64,000 bases of DNA, taken from the NCBI RefSeq assembly GCF_020532625.1, contig NZ_JAJAUY010000008.1, positions 24,243 to 88,242 of the forward strand, in the 5' to 3' direction. Origin of the DNA: Streptomyces antimicrobicus. Its GTDB lineage: Bacteria; Actinomycetota; Actinomycetes; Streptomycetales; Streptomycetaceae. The translations under genes and the position numbers were made by a program. A model generated the notes under the pieces. The model did no database searches. It was not told the origin of the DNA and was given only the letters and a program-made list of their open reading frames with translations. Of the stretch, positions 1 to 9,128 are shown in pieces (the first letter of the stretch is position 1; each line of letters starts with the position of its first letter).

Positions 1-1190
1 GCGTGCGCCACGCTGGCCGCTCCCCCGGCCAGCACCAGCGCCAGGAAGGGCAGGGCCTGGATGACGTACATCGCCGGCAGGTAGCCGGACGGGCGCAGGG
101 CGACGGCGGCGAGGACGGCGGCGGCCAGGGCGGGGCCTGCGAGCGCGCGGGCGGTGACCGACCAGCGCAGGGTGACCAGGAGCAGCAGCGCCCCGGCGAG
201 GCCGCCGAGCGGCAGGACAGTGTCGTAGTACAGCCAGGACTGCAGGACGCCGTGCGCGCCGGAGCCGGGGTCGAGCAGGAAGCCGGAGCCCTCGCGGCCC
301 ATCTGGTACGTGATCCCGCCGATCAGCGAGACGTGGCCGGGGCCGGGGAGCAACTCGCCGTTGAGCAGGGCGTACAGCGGGTACGAGAAGCCGATCAGCG
401 CGCAGGCGGTGACGGCTCCGGTGACCGCGAACTTCCGGGTGTCGCGGTGGCTGTGCCGCCACATCGTCACCATCAGCGCCGGCAGCACCACCAGCATCGT
501 CTCCTTGGTGAGGACGGCGGTGGCGGCGGCCAGTCCCGCGGCGAAGTGGTGCCACAGGTGGCGGCTGGGCGAGGCGGCCAGGCAGAAGGCGAGCAGGATC
601 CACAGGACCGCGAGGTTGTCGAGGAAGATCTCCCGCTGGAGCACGACCGAGAGCGGGGAGAGCCCGAACAGCGCCATGGCGAGCCCGGCGGCCCAGCGCG
701 GCAGCCACAGCCGGCGCGCGAGCACGTACAGCAGGACGGCGGAGACGGCCGAGACGGCGAGCATCGAGAACCGCATGGGCGCGACGGTCATCGACTCCGG
801 CACGAACAGGGCGGGCAGCCACGTGAGCGCCGCGATCTGGATCCAGCCGAGCGGCGGATGGTCGTACCAGTACGTGTAGTGCGCCAGGCCCTCGCCCTGC
901 TGGACGGCCCACGCCTGGGCGAGGTAGGTGCCCTCGTCGTCGGAGAGGGTGGGGAAGTGGGTGATGTTCCAGCCCTGGACGAGCACGATCACGAGCAGCA
1001 GGACGCCGCACAGGGCCAGGTCGGGGCGGGAGGAGCGGAAGCGGACGTGCGGGCGGGGCCTGGCGGCGGGCGCCCCGCCGCCGGAGCGGCCGGGCGCGGG
1101 GCGGACGGGCAGGGTGGCGGTGCCGGGGACGGCGGTGGACCGGGGATCGGTGGACCGGGGATCAGTGGCCGTGGGCAGGGTGGCGGTCAC
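1..1190 (-). CDS. GT-C family membrane glycosyltransferase (GT39/ArnT-like), 3' end outside window
   Basis: The frame is open from a GTG at 1190 to the window edge: 396 residues and no stop, so the C-terminus is missing. An approximately 50-residue Pro/Ala/Thr-rich cytoplasmic N-terminus is followed by a membrane helix (about 57-73) and then many hydrophobic segments. Acidic SDDEG (83-87) in the first outer loop, DHPPLGW (110-116) and a later LQREIFLDNL stretch match polyprenyl-phosphate-sugar transferases of the PMT/ArnT type, which add a sugar to a lipid or surface acceptor outside the membrane. Its start overlaps the stop of the upstream GT2 gene by four bases (GTGA), so the two are translationally coupled. 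That suggests the GT2 makes or extends a lipid-linked sugar that this protein uses. The true acceptor cannot be read from the sequence. Confidence 0.85.
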   Translation of the reverse strand, partial: MTATLPTATDPRSTDPRSTAVPGTATLPVRPAPGRSGGGAPAARPRPHVRFRSSRPDLALCGVLLLVIVLVQGWNITHFPTLSDDEGTYLAQAWAVQQGEGLAHYTYWYDHPPLGWIQIAALTWLPALFVPESMTVAPMRFSMLAVSAVSAVLLYVLARRLWLPRWAAGLAMALFGLSPLSVVLQREIFLDNLAVLWILLAFCLAASPSRHLWHHFAAGLAAATAVLTKETMLVVLPALMVTMWRHSHRDTRKFAVTGAVTACALIGFSYPLYALLNGELLPGPGHVSLIGGITYQMGREGSGFLLDPGSGAHGVLQSWLYYDTVLPLGGLAGALLLLVTLRWSVTARALAGPALAAAVLAAVALRPSGYLPAMYVIQALPFLALVLAGGAASVAH

Positions 1191-2560
1191 CGGTGGACGT
1201 CCTCTCGGGTCTGCGGGGCCGGGGCGGTGGCGAGCGCCGGGGCCGGGGCGGTGGCGGTGGCCGGGGCGGTGGCGGAGGCGGTGGCGAGCGCCGGGGCCGG
1301 GGCCTCGGCGAGGTGCGCGCCGACGTGGCTGGTCAGCTCCCACTCGTTGCGGCCGCGCTGCTCGCGCCAGACCGCGCGGACGGCCGCGCCGGCGAGCATG
1401 ACCTGGTAGAGCGGGCCGCCGGCGATGAGCTTGAGGTAGTGCACGAAGCGCACGCGCAGGCCGTACTGGCGGCCGAAGTCGTGCAGGCCGACGATCTCGA
1501 ACACGAACGTCACCATCGCCGTGATCATGGGAAGGAAGGTGATGATCGCGACCCCGACGGGTACGTCGAGGAAGAGCGCGACGGCGAAGTTGCACGGGAT
1601 GATCACGCCGGACGCCGCCTGCAGGAACGGCGTCATCAGCGTGTAGCGGGCCAGCCAGCGCTGGCCGCGGCCGGGCAGCTGCTGCCAGTCCTTCTTGCGG
1701 TACACCTGAAGGAAGCCCTGGTTCCAGCGGGTGCGCTGCTTGAGCAGGCTCATCAGCGAGTCCGGGGTCTCCTCGCGGGTCACCATGTCGGAGTCGTAGG
1801 CGACGACCACCTTCTTGCCGGCCGACGACAGCCGCACCCCGAGGTCGCAGTCCTCGGCCAGGCAGTTCGGGTCCCAGCCGCCGGCCTCGCGCAGCACCTC
1901 GGTGCGCACGAAGACGGTGTTGCCGCCGAGCGGGATGAAGCCCTTCTCGGCGTGCAGGTGCAGCCGGGAGCGGAACCAGAAGAAGTACTCCAGGCAGTTG
2001 CGCAGGCTGTACCAGCTGGAGTGGAAATTGATCAGCTGGACCCCGCCCTGCACCACGTCGGCGCCGGTGGCGCGGAAGGCGTGGTCGACGTGGGAGAGCA
2101 GATCGGGATGGACCTGGTCCTCGGCGTCGAAGACGCCGACGATGTCGCCGCGGCAGTGCGGCAGGGCGGTGCCCAGTGCCTTGGGCTTGTTCTTCGTCTC
2201 GTGGTGGTCCACGACGACGCGCACGCGGTGCGGTGCCCGGGCGGCGGCGCGTTCGGCGACGGCCGCCGTCTCCGGGTCGTCGTGACCGACGATGACGATG
2301 ATCTCGTAGTCGCGGTGGCTCGATTCCAGGAGCCGGTCGATGGTGTGCTCCAGGACCGCCTGCTCGTGGCGGGCGGGCAGGAGCAGCGAGAAGGCGAGCC
2401 GGCCACCGCCGTCGGGGCGGCCGAAGCGGGTGGCGGCGAGCGTCTCGGGCGTCCGCCAGGCGTGCATCTGCCACCACAGGGTGAACGCCGCTGTCCAGAA
2501 CAAGGCCAGCGAAACGACAGCAAGCAGTACAGAGGTGAACAAAGCGCCCCCCACAGGCAT
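1187..2560 (-). CDS. Processive family 2 glycosyltransferase, membrane bound
   Basis: 457 residues. An N-terminal membrane helix (about 8-30) precedes a cytosolic GT-A domain with DAED (145-148) for nucleotide-sugar and metal binding, a catalytic AED (235-237) and QRTRWNQG (275-282). The last is the Q-x-x-R-W signature of processive enzymes such as cellulose, chitin and poly-N-acetylglucosamine synthases. Two to three further membrane helices follow (about 305-385). The last 40 residues are a low-complexity Ala/Pro/Thr tail encoded by near-identical GC repeats (about 1215-1310), unlikely to be catalytic. The ATG at 2560 is the first good start before the membrane helix. The gene overlaps the GT-C gene after it by 4 bp and probably forms a surface-polysaccharide or glycolipid pair with it. 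Substrate is unknown. Confidence 0.88.
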   Translation of the reverse strand: MPVGGALFTSVLLAVVSLALFWTAAFTLWWQMHAWRTPETLAATRFGRPDGGGRLAFSLLLPARHEQAVLEHTIDRLLESSHRDYEIIVIVGHDDPETAAVAERAAARAPHRVRVVVDHHETKNKPKALGTALPHCRGDIVGVFDAEDQVHPDLLSHVDHAFRATGADVVQGGVQLINFHSSWYSLRNCLEYFFWFRSRLHLHAEKGFIPLGGNTVFVRTEVLREAGGWDPNCLAEDCDLGVRLSSAGKKVVVAYDSDMVTREETPDSLMSLLKQRTRWNQGFLQVYRKKDWQQLPGRGQRWLARYTLMTPFLQAASGVIIPCNFAVALFLDVPVGVAIITFLPMITAMVTFVFEIVGLHDFGRQYGLRVRFVHYLKLIAGGPLYQVMLAGAAVRAVWREQRGRNEWELTSHVGAHLAEAPAPALATASATAPATATAPAPALATAPAPQTREDVHR

Positions 2561-2807
2561 GCCGCGGCGCCCCTGGGCGCACGGCTACGTCCGAAACCCC
2601 CCGGAGGCGGCGCACGGGCCCCCCGGCCCGTCGGCTCCGCCTCCGCTTCCCCCTCGCCCCGCACCCCCCGGTGCGCGGCGTCTCGTCGCGGGTACTCCCA
2701 GCGAGACGAGATTAGGCGGGAAAGACCGGACGTAGTCGCCCGTCAGGTGAAATCCACGTTTCTTGACGATCCGCGGAGGAACCGGAATTGACGGTACTCC
2801 GGGCCCT

Positions 2808-4928
2808 TCAGGGACGAAACGTACCCAACTGCCCTGCCAGTTCGACCGGATCCGTCGTAGGCCGCGAGCAGACGAAGTGGCGGCACACATACGCCGTCGG
2901 ACGGTCGCGCACGAGTGTGCGCTCGGCCAGCAGGGGGAACTCGACCGCGCCGGAACCCCCGGAGGCACCCGCGGAAGGCGCCGCTCCGACCGCCACCACG
3001 GCCCCGGGAGCCGTCCCCAGCAACGCCGTCCGGTGCAGCGCGGCCCGCGCCGGGTCCTCCGGGTGCCCGACGACCGCCACCTCGCGCGGACCGTCGATCA
3101 GCGCCTCGGCGACCGCGAGCCCGTGCCCGATGAAGCGCGGGGCGCGCGGGCCGAGGGCGTGCACCACCCCGAGCGCCCGCTCGGCCGCCGTGCGGTGCGC
3201 CTGCGAGCCGGTGTGCGCCGCGTACGACAGGAGCGCGCCGGCCGCCGCCGTCCAGCCGGAGGGCGCGGCGTTGTCGGTCGGGTCCTGGGGGCGGCGGATC
3301 AGCTGCTCGGCGTCGTGCGCGGTGTCGTAGAGGGTGCCGTCCTCGCCGGTGAAGCGGTCCAGGACCAGGTCGGTGAGGAAGCCGGCGAACTCCAGCCAGA
3401 CGCCCTCACCGGTCACCGCCGCCAGGGCCAGGAAGCCCTCGGCCACGTCGGCGTAGTCCTCCAGGACGCCGGCGTTGGCGCCGGCCGCGCCGTCCTTGCT
3501 GGTGCGGGCGAGCCGGGCGCGGCCCGCGGCGGCGTCGAAGTGCACCCGGACCAGCAGGTCGGCGGCCTCGGTCGCCCGCTCGACCAGGTCGGGGCGGTCG
3601 AAGTAGGCACCGCACTCGGCGAGCGCGGCGATGGCCAGGCCGTTCCAGGCGGCCACCACCTTGTCGTCGCGGCCGGGCGCGGGCCGCTCGGCGCGCGCCG
3701 CGAACAGCCGGGACCGGATCGAGGCGATCCGCTCGGCGTCGGCGACCGGGCCGTCCTGCGGCAGCCGGAGCACGGACGTCCCGTGCTCGAAGGTGCCCTC
3801 CTCGGTCACGCCGAAGTACGCCGCGGCCAGCTGCCCGTCCGCCTCGCCGAGCACCTCGCGCAGCTGGGCCGGGGTCCAGGCGTAGTAGGCGCCCTCGACG
3901 TGCCGGCCGGTGGCCGGGTCCTCGCTGTCGGCGTCGAGGGCCGAGGCGAAGCCGCCCTCGGCGGTGCGCAGCTCGCGCACCATGAAGTCGGCGGTCTCCA
4001 GGGCCACGCGCCGGGCCAGGTCGGCGAGGCCGCCCCCGGCGCCGTCACCGGCCCCCTCCGCGGCGCCGTCGCGGGTGGTCGCCCGCCACAGGTGCGCGTA
4101 GGCGCGGCACAGCAGGGCGTTGTCGTAGAGCATCTTCTCGAAGTGCGGGACGACCCACTCGCGGTCCACCGAGTAGCGGGCGAAGCCACCGCCGAGCTGG
4201 TCGTAGATCCCGCCGCGGGCCATCGCCTCGCAGGTGTCGGCGGCCATCTGCAACGCGCCTTCGGCCCCGGTGCGGGCGTGGTGGCGCAACAGGAACTCGA
4301 TCACCATCGACGGCGGGAACTTGGGCGCCCCGCCGAAGCCGCCGTGCCGCGCGTCGTACTCCCGGGTGAGCTGGAGCAGCGCCCCGGCCATGTCCTGCTC
4401 GTCGGGCACGCGCGCCTTGCCGTAGTCGAGGCGGCGCCCGGCCAGGTCCCGGACGATCCGCTTCGCGACCTCGGAGACCTCCTCGGGCCGGCCCTCCCAG
4501 GCGGCCCGCACGCCTTCGAGGACCTGCATGAAGGAGGGCATGCCGTGGCGGGGCTCCGGCGGGAAGTAGGTGCCGAAGTAGAAGGGCTCGGCGTCGGGCG
4601 TGAGGAAGACGGTCATCGGCCACCCGCCCTGCCCGGTGGCGGCCTGCACGGCCTCCATGTACACGGCGTCGACGTCCGGCCGCTCCTCGCGGTCGACCTT
4701 GATGTTGACGAAGTGCTCGTTCATGTACGCGCCGGTCAGCTCGTCCTCGAACGACTCGTGCGCCATGACGTGGCACCAGTGGCACGCGGAGTAGCCCACG
4801 CTCAGCAGCACGGGCACGTTGCGCCGTTTCGCCTCCTCGAACGCCTCGGGTCCCCACGGCCACCAGTCGACCGGATTGTCGGCATGCTGAAGCAGATACG
4901 GCGAGGTCACACCAGCCAACCGGTTCAT
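2808..4928 (-). CDS. DUF255 thioredoxin-fold protein (YyaL/SPATA20 family)
   Basis: 706 residues, the usual length of the family. The N-terminal thioredoxin-like domain (about 1-170) carries the family's CHWCHVM motif with Cys49 and Cys52. It is followed by an alpha/alpha-barrel resembling the six-hairpin glycosidase/AGE fold (about 180-600), with conserved stretches such as [11 protein letters not shown] and [12 protein letters not shown]. Members are cytosolic; their biochemical role is not well defined, although redox or carbohydrate-related functions have been suggested from the folds. The start at 4928 gives the conserved opening [15 protein letters not shown]. It is a single gene, separated by about 250 bp from the glycosyltransferases on one side and from the low-GC cassette on the other. 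Confidence 0.93.
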   Translation of the reverse strand: MNRLAGVTSPYLLQHADNPVDWWPWGPEAFEEAKRRNVPVLLSVGYSACHWCHVMAHESFEDELTGAYMNEHFVNIKVDREERPDVDAVYMEAVQAATGQGGWPMTVFLTPDAEPFYFGTYFPPEPRHGMPSFMQVLEGVRAAWEGRPEEVSEVAKRIVRDLAGRRLDYGKARVPDEQDMAGALLQLTREYDARHGGFGGAPKFPPSMVIEFLLRHHARTGAEGALQMAADTCEAMARGGIYDQLGGGFARYSVDREWVVPHFEKMLYDNALLCRAYAHLWRATTRDGAAEGAGDGAGGGLADLARRVALETADFMVRELRTAEGGFASALDADSEDPATGRHVEGAYYAWTPAQLREVLGEADGQLAAAYFGVTEEGTFEHGTSVLRLPQDGPVADAERIASIRSRLFAARAERPAPGRDDKVVAAWNGLAIAALAECGAYFDRPDLVERATEAADLLVRVHFDAAAGRARLARTSKDGAAGANAGVLEDYADVAEGFLALAAVTGEGVWLEFAGFLTDLVLDRFTGEDGTLYDTAHDAEQLIRRPQDPTDNAAPSGWTAAAGALLSYAAHTGSQAHRTAAERALGVVHALGPRAPRFIGHGLAVAEALIDGPREVAVVGHPEDPARAALHRTALLGTAPGAVVAVGAAPSAGASGGSGAVEFPLLAERTLVRDRPTAYVCRHFVCSRPTTDPVELAGQLGTFRP

Positions 4929-4989
4929 GTGACCAGACTCTCACACCACCTCCGCCCTACCTGCAGAACAACGCTCCGCCTGCTTGGCC

Positions 4990-5062
4990 GGTGTGCACCC
5001 ACCCCGCCATTGCCCGGCATGGGAGCATCTCCGTCCCCCACGGGACGGTATGGGTGCACACC
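4990..5062. repeat. Nested inverted repeat next to the low-GC cassette
   Basis: Perfect 12-bp arms, GGTGTGCACCCA at 4990-5001 and TGGGTGCACACC at 5051-5062, enclose 49 bp that contain a second hairpin, CCGTCCC-ccac-GGGACGG (about 5031-5048). It lies in the 246-bp gap between the DUF255 start and the DUF262 stop. It could terminate transcription of the cassette, be a recombination or attachment structure at the island edge, or be an operator for the DUF255 gene. Confidence 0.6.
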
Positions 5063-5174
5063 ACGAGGCCGCGCCGTGAACCCACGGGATCGCGTCGTAC
5101 CCGCTGGTGATCGAATTTAGGGCAGCAAAGTCAAGTGCGCCTTCGTGGCTGTACAAGCCTGGACGTGCTGCCCC

Positions 5175-6848
5175 TCACTCGGTGTCGATGTCGGCCACCC
5201 CGACCTCCTTGTCCGCCGACTTGATGCCCAAGCTCTCAATGAACTGCCGCTCCGACGCGGCCAACTCATGCTGGCGCGCAAGGATGAAGTCGGTGAAGGC
5301 GTCGGCCTTGAGGTGCTCGATCGACGCGAGACTGACTCCGTGTGAATCCAGGATGTCGGTCCTCCCCTCCTCCGCGAGTCTGATAAGCGCCTGCCGGATC
5401 GACACACCTGGCGGGGTCGTCATGACGATCCGGTTGGCTGGGCTGGATGCCCCTGGGACGCCGCTCTGAGTGATGATGTGCCGATAGGTCTCGCTGTGGG
5501 CCGTCGCCAGCTGCTCCAGAACGTTGACGGTGAGGCCATCGATGTTCTTCCGCTCCGGGAACGTCTGCAGATCCCACAGCAGGTAGGCGCGGACGCGTGC
5601 GCTGCGCAGGTCGAAGCGCTCGGGGAAGGAACGGGCTTGCTCACCCGAGTAGCTGAGCCCGCCCTTGCCCCGGGCGAAGGCCTTCATCTCCGTGATGAAG
5701 TTCCGGACCTGGGTGGTGGTGGACCCGGCGAAGGTTCCAGCCAGGGACGTGGTCCAGAACCAGTGCCGGAGCTTGACCCGCTGCTCCGCTTCGACCTTGT
5801 CGGAGAAGTGGAAGAAGACGGCGAGCAGCATGATCTGGATGTTGTAGGGAACCAGGCGGGCCAGCGGCACCCGGACCTCCTCTCGCAGGAATTCGACCAC
5901 CTGCTGGAGGATCCGGTCGGTGTCCTTCACTGCGGTCATGAGCTGGCCCTGGACCTTACGAGCCATCGTCTCCCAGGAGGTGTCCCGCTGCACGTCCTCT
6001 TCGCCAGACAGCGCGAGGATAGTCTGGAAGATCGTCATGATCGGGATTTCACCGAAGCCCGAAGCAGCGATCCGACCCTTGATTTCCTCCATCTTGTCAC
6101 TGAGCGTCTCTGAGCCGATGGTGCCGTAGGTAAGGGCGGAGACCATCTGGTCGGGTCGCATCTTCTGGCCGCTGCTGTTGATCCTGGAGAAGACCTCGAT
6201 GGCCTGCTGAAGAGTGCCACCTTCCATCCGCACCACGGAGACCTTGTAGTTCTTCACCCGCTTCGCGATCCGCTCGCTCTCCTTGGTAAGGCGGTCGGCC
6301 TCCTCACGGGAGTCGGAGACATCGGACAGCGTCCGTGCGTATTCAAGGAAGTCCAGGGTCCCCAGCACGGACCTCATGGGCAGGAAGCTGCCGGGCACCG
6401 TCTCGCCGCTCTTCCAATGGCGGTAGCGCACGCCGTCGTGCTCCGACCGGACGAGCGGCCGGTAAACCCACCACATCCAGTCTTCCTGCCGCGTGGACCG
6501 CGGGGCGTCGGCCGAGCGGTGGAGGACGCCGAAGAGCGTCGAGAGCCGCTGATGACCGTCCAGCACATAGGCGACCTTCGCTCCCTCCGGTGCCGGCGGA
6601 ATGCGGCGCCCACCGATGGTGTCGAGGCTTTCGAGCGGCATTGGGGTTTCCCAGATGAGCAGGCTTCCCATGGGATAACCGCGCTCCATGCTGTCGAAAA
6701 GCTGCAGCATCTGCTCGGGGCGCCAGAGGAACGGGCGTTGAAACTTCGGCACGCGCAGCTCACCCTGCGCGATCCGTTCCAGCACCTGCTCCAGGAAGTG
6801 AACCTCCGGCACTACCGAGATATCCTTTACCACCTCGACATCTCCCAT
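5175..6848 (-). CDS. DUF262 domain protein (GmrSD N-terminal-like), third gene of putative defence cassette
   Basis: 557 residues. The N-terminal third has the two DUF262 hallmarks, VPKFQRPFLW (33-42) and DGHQRL (98-102), the ParB/Srx-like fold found in the GmrS part of type IV restriction enzymes, where it binds or hydrolyses nucleotide. The remaining about 350 residues are helical and have no HNH motif that I can see, so this is not a complete GmrSD enzyme. The ATG at 6848 lies 2 bp after the stop of the TOPRIM-like gene, so it is the last gene of an operon. Base composition is lower in G+C, and codon choice is more relaxed, than in the neighbours. The cytosolic role is probably effector or regulator in anti-phage defence, by inference from family and company. 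Confidence 0.85.
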   Translation of the reverse strand: MGDVEVVKDISVVPEVHFLEQVLERIAQGELRVPKFQRPFLWRPEQMLQLFDSMERGYPMGSLLIWETPMPLESLDTIGGRRIPPAPEGAKVAYVLDGHQRLSTLFGVLHRSADAPRSTRQEDWMWWVYRPLVRSEHDGVRYRHWKSGETVPGSFLPMRSVLGTLDFLEYARTLSDVSDSREEADRLTKESERIAKRVKNYKVSVVRMEGGTLQQAIEVFSRINSSGQKMRPDQMVSALTYGTIGSETLSDKMEEIKGRIAASGFGEIPIMTIFQTILALSGEEDVQRDTSWETMARKVQGQLMTAVKDTDRILQQVVEFLREEVRVPLARLVPYNIQIMLLAVFFHFSDKVEAEQRVKLRHWFWTTSLAGTFAGSTTTQVRNFITEMKAFARGKGGLSYSGEQARSFPERFDLRSARVRAYLLWDLQTFPERKNIDGLTVNVLEQLATAHSETYRHIITQSGVPGASSPANRIVMTTPPGVSIRQALIRLAEEGRTDILDSHGVSLASIEHLKADAFTDFILARQHELAASERQFIESLGIKSADKEVGVADIDTE

Positions 6849-6850
6849 GC

Positions 6851-7876
6851 TCAGATCACACCCCGAATCGTTTCGAACATCGATCGCAATTCCTGTTTCG
6901 CTCCGGGGCCCAGGCCGTCCAGGTCCCGCTCCGATATGCCGCCACGCATCACCTCTTGCAGGAACAGACCCGGCAAGTCCGTTCCGAATCCCTCCTGGAG
7001 GGTGATGAGATCATGCTCCGCCACTTCGTCGTACAGATCGCCGTGGCGGAAGGGGATGACGTAGGTCGTGCCCGCCTTTCCGGCGTGCCGCCCCTTCTGC
7101 TCGGAACCCTTCTGTGGCTTCCCCTTGAAACCGTGCTTCATGTCGAAGTGGGCGCGCTGCACAGGCGAGAAGGTTTTGAGGGACTCCAGACGCTTGGCCA
7201 TGGAGGACATTGCGACGGGCTTCCTCGACTGGCGCGCCAGGACTCGGTTGGGAATATAATTTTCCATCTCCCGGAATCTGAGAACGTGCGAACTCACGCC
7301 GTCGCGGGCTGCCGCTTCGGCCTTCTCGTGACTGCCGGTCCGGTCCGTGGGGTGGAAGCTGTCGCTGTCGATGACGAGGACCACACGCTTCGTCCTGGAG
7401 AACTGCGCGGCCTGGTCGACCGCATGCCAGGTCGCGCCGTCCTTGCCGCCCCCGTTGTACACACTGAGGCGGCCGCCCTCCTTGGCGTCGATGACGTCCT
7501 CACAGCCGAGCAGCCGCGCGAGGGCCTCGATCATCTGCCAGTCGTAGGTCGCGTTCTCCACGACCAGCACGGCCGGCCGCTCCAGGTCGCGGACGTCCGT
7601 CACCAGGGTCTCGCCGGTCACCCTGACCACGCCCACGGTTCCCCCGTGCGGCGCCCAGGCCTGCGCCATGCTCGCCTTCTGTGCGAGCAGCAGGTAGATC
7701 TGCGCCAGGACCGGGAGGTGACGCTCCAGAAACGCATGGACGGCGTCCACATCACCCGGGGAGATGACCCACTCGTGCCGTGCCTCCCTGAAGAACCCGA
7801 TCAGCCTCAATATGAGATCTGCGTTCTCGTCACCCTGACGATCTGTCAACAGGTCAATGGGAATCTCAACGCGCAT
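6851..7876 (-). CDS. TOPRIM-like (OLD/DUF4435-like) protein, second gene of putative defence cassette
   Basis: 341 residues from an ATG at 7876 that overlaps the ATPase gene by 11 bp; the frame extends further upstream, but only into the ATPase gene. Residues 103-108 (VLVVEN, Glu107) and 167-172 (LVIDSD, the DxD pair) are spaced as in TOPRIM nuclease domains, with NGGGKDGA between them and FREMENYIP (201-209) after. The E-N-Y motif in that place is typical of OLD-type nucleases and of DUF4435 proteins such as AriB of the PARIS defence system. The N-terminal 100 residues are helical and unrecognised. TOPRIM proteins of this kind cut DNA or tRNA when released or switched on by a partner ATPase, which here is encoded immediately upstream. 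The assignment is by motif only; a search or structure prediction could overturn it. Confidence 0.75.
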   Translation of the reverse strand: MRVEIPIDLLTDRQGDENADLILRLIGFFREARHEWVISPGDVDAVHAFLERHLPVLAQIYLLLAQKASMAQAWAPHGGTVGVVRVTGETLVTDVRDLERPAVLVVENATYDWQMIEALARLLGCEDVIDAKEGGRLSVYNGGGKDGATWHAVDQAAQFSRTKRVVLVIDSDSFHPTDRTGSHEKAEAAARDGVSSHVLRFREMENYIPNRVLARQSRKPVAMSSMAKRLESLKTFSPVQRAHFDMKHGFKGKPQKGSEQKGRHAGKAGTTYVIPFRHGDLYDEVAEHDLITLQEGFGTDLPGLFLQEVMRGGISERDLDGLGPGAKQELRSMFETIRGVI

Positions 7877-9128
7877 CAACGATCCGATTCGCCTGCGCGT
7901 CAGCAAGGGCGCGCACCTCCTCGAAGTCCTCCGCGAAGACTCCCTGCGGCCAGTAGTCGACGTTGCCGAGGGCATCCACTTCGATCTTTCGCAGGGTGGA
8001 AGCACCCTCGGACTGCTCGACGAAATAGATCTTCATGTCTTCCGGCGCCAACTTCCGCTCCGCAACCCGTCGGCGCAGCCTGAGAAGGAAGTTCTCGCTG
8101 TGCGTCTCCACCAGAAAGCGCACCTTCGACTCCTGCACGGCATCGACATAGAGATCCGCGATCGCGGCGTGCGCCGAAGGGTGAAGATGGAGTTCGGGCT
8201 CCTCCACAATCTCGATCACAGGTCCAGCAGGCGGTTCCACTCGGTCCGCGGCCCGCTGGATCACTATCGGCAGGAACTGGACTACACCTGTGCCAACTTC
8301 GTCGATGTGGACGACGAGATCGGGATCCCGCAGGGAACGCAGCTTGGGGATGCACATCCCGGAGCCGACGTCGGTGACCTCGAGCCGCCACCCGGGCAGG
8401 ACGCTTTCCAGCAGGGTGTTCGCTTCGCGGCCGATCAGACCGCGCCCGTACATCTCATCCGCGGCGAGCATGCCGAGGGCCCTCTCACCCCGATAGCCGA
8501 CGCTGCCCAGGGTTCTGGCCGGCGACCGGAAGAAGCGCTCCGGGCTCTTCCGGAACGGGCCCAAATAGCGGATCTCGTCAAGGCCTTCCCGAATGAGCCC
8601 GGTGACTCCGCTGACACCGGCGATGGAGTCCGGCCAGTCGGTCGAATCGGGCAGCAGCCCGCGAAATCCGACCTTGCTCTCATGACGGTCGACGAGATAC
8701 GTGCGCTTCTCGGGAGAGTAGGCGTCGACGCCTGGGACCCAGGAGAGGTTCGCGACCTCCGTCCCGCAGGAGATCTGCAACGAGGAGACCAGCTGCATTC
8801 CCTGGTTGGCGATATTTTGAACCTCGGCAGTGACGTTGACAGACTTGCCGCCCCGGATGCCGATCGATGCCCCCAGGCGAAGGTGCCCATGGGGCGAGGA
8901 GCCGTGGATCAGATCGGCGAACGAAGGAGTGAAGCCCTGGACCAGGTCCAGGTCCAGAGGGTACGGGGAGTCGCCGCGGATACCGATGGACAGAAGCGGG
9001 AGCGCTCGCACGACGGCGCTCTTGCCGGAATTGTTCCGACCCAGCACGATGGTAATCCTGCCGAGCTCCACCTCCTGCTTCTCTCTGAAGCAGCGGTAGT
9101 TCTCCAGCGAGAACCTCTCCAACGACAC
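7866..9128 (-). CDS. ABC/SMC-like AAA ATPase with DUF3696 C-terminus, first gene of putative defence cassette
   Basis: 420 residues. Walker A GRNNSGKSA (30-38) follows the RecF/OLD-like opening FSLENYRCF. An ABC-signature-like DEVGTGVVQFLP (276-287), Walker B with catalytic glutamates VIEIVEEPELHLHP (304-317) and the H-loop ETHSE (341-345) follow. The tail YFVEQSEGASTLRKIEVD...GNVDYWPQGVF (368-398) is the DUF3696 module of OLD-like ATPases. Such cytosolic ATPases act as sensors or gatekeepers for a nuclease or toxin partner. The start is GTG at 9128 with GGAG about 6 bases upstream; the stop overlaps the next gene by 11 bp. It is the first gene of the cassette, with about 560 bp of gene-free DNA upstream where its promoter must lie. 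Confidence 0.88.
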   Translation of the reverse strand: MSLERFSLENYRCFREKQEVELGRITIVLGRNNSGKSAVVRALPLLSIGIRGDSPYPLDLDLVQGFTPSFADLIHGSSPHGHLRLGASIGIRGGKSVNVTAEVQNIANQGMQLVSSLQISCGTEVANLSWVPGVDAYSPEKRTYLVDRHESKVGFRGLLPDSTDWPDSIAGVSGVTGLIREGLDEIRYLGPFRKSPERFFRSPARTLGSVGYRGERALGMLAADEMYGRGLIGREANTLLESVLPGWRLEVTDVGSGMCIPKLRSLRDPDLVVHIDEVGTGVVQFLPIVIQRAADRVEPPAGPVIEIVEEPELHLHPSAHAAIADLYVDAVQESKVRFLVETHSENFLLRLRRRVAERKLAPEDMKIYFVEQSEGASTLRKIEVDALGNVDYWPQGVFAEDFEEVRALADAQANRIVDAR

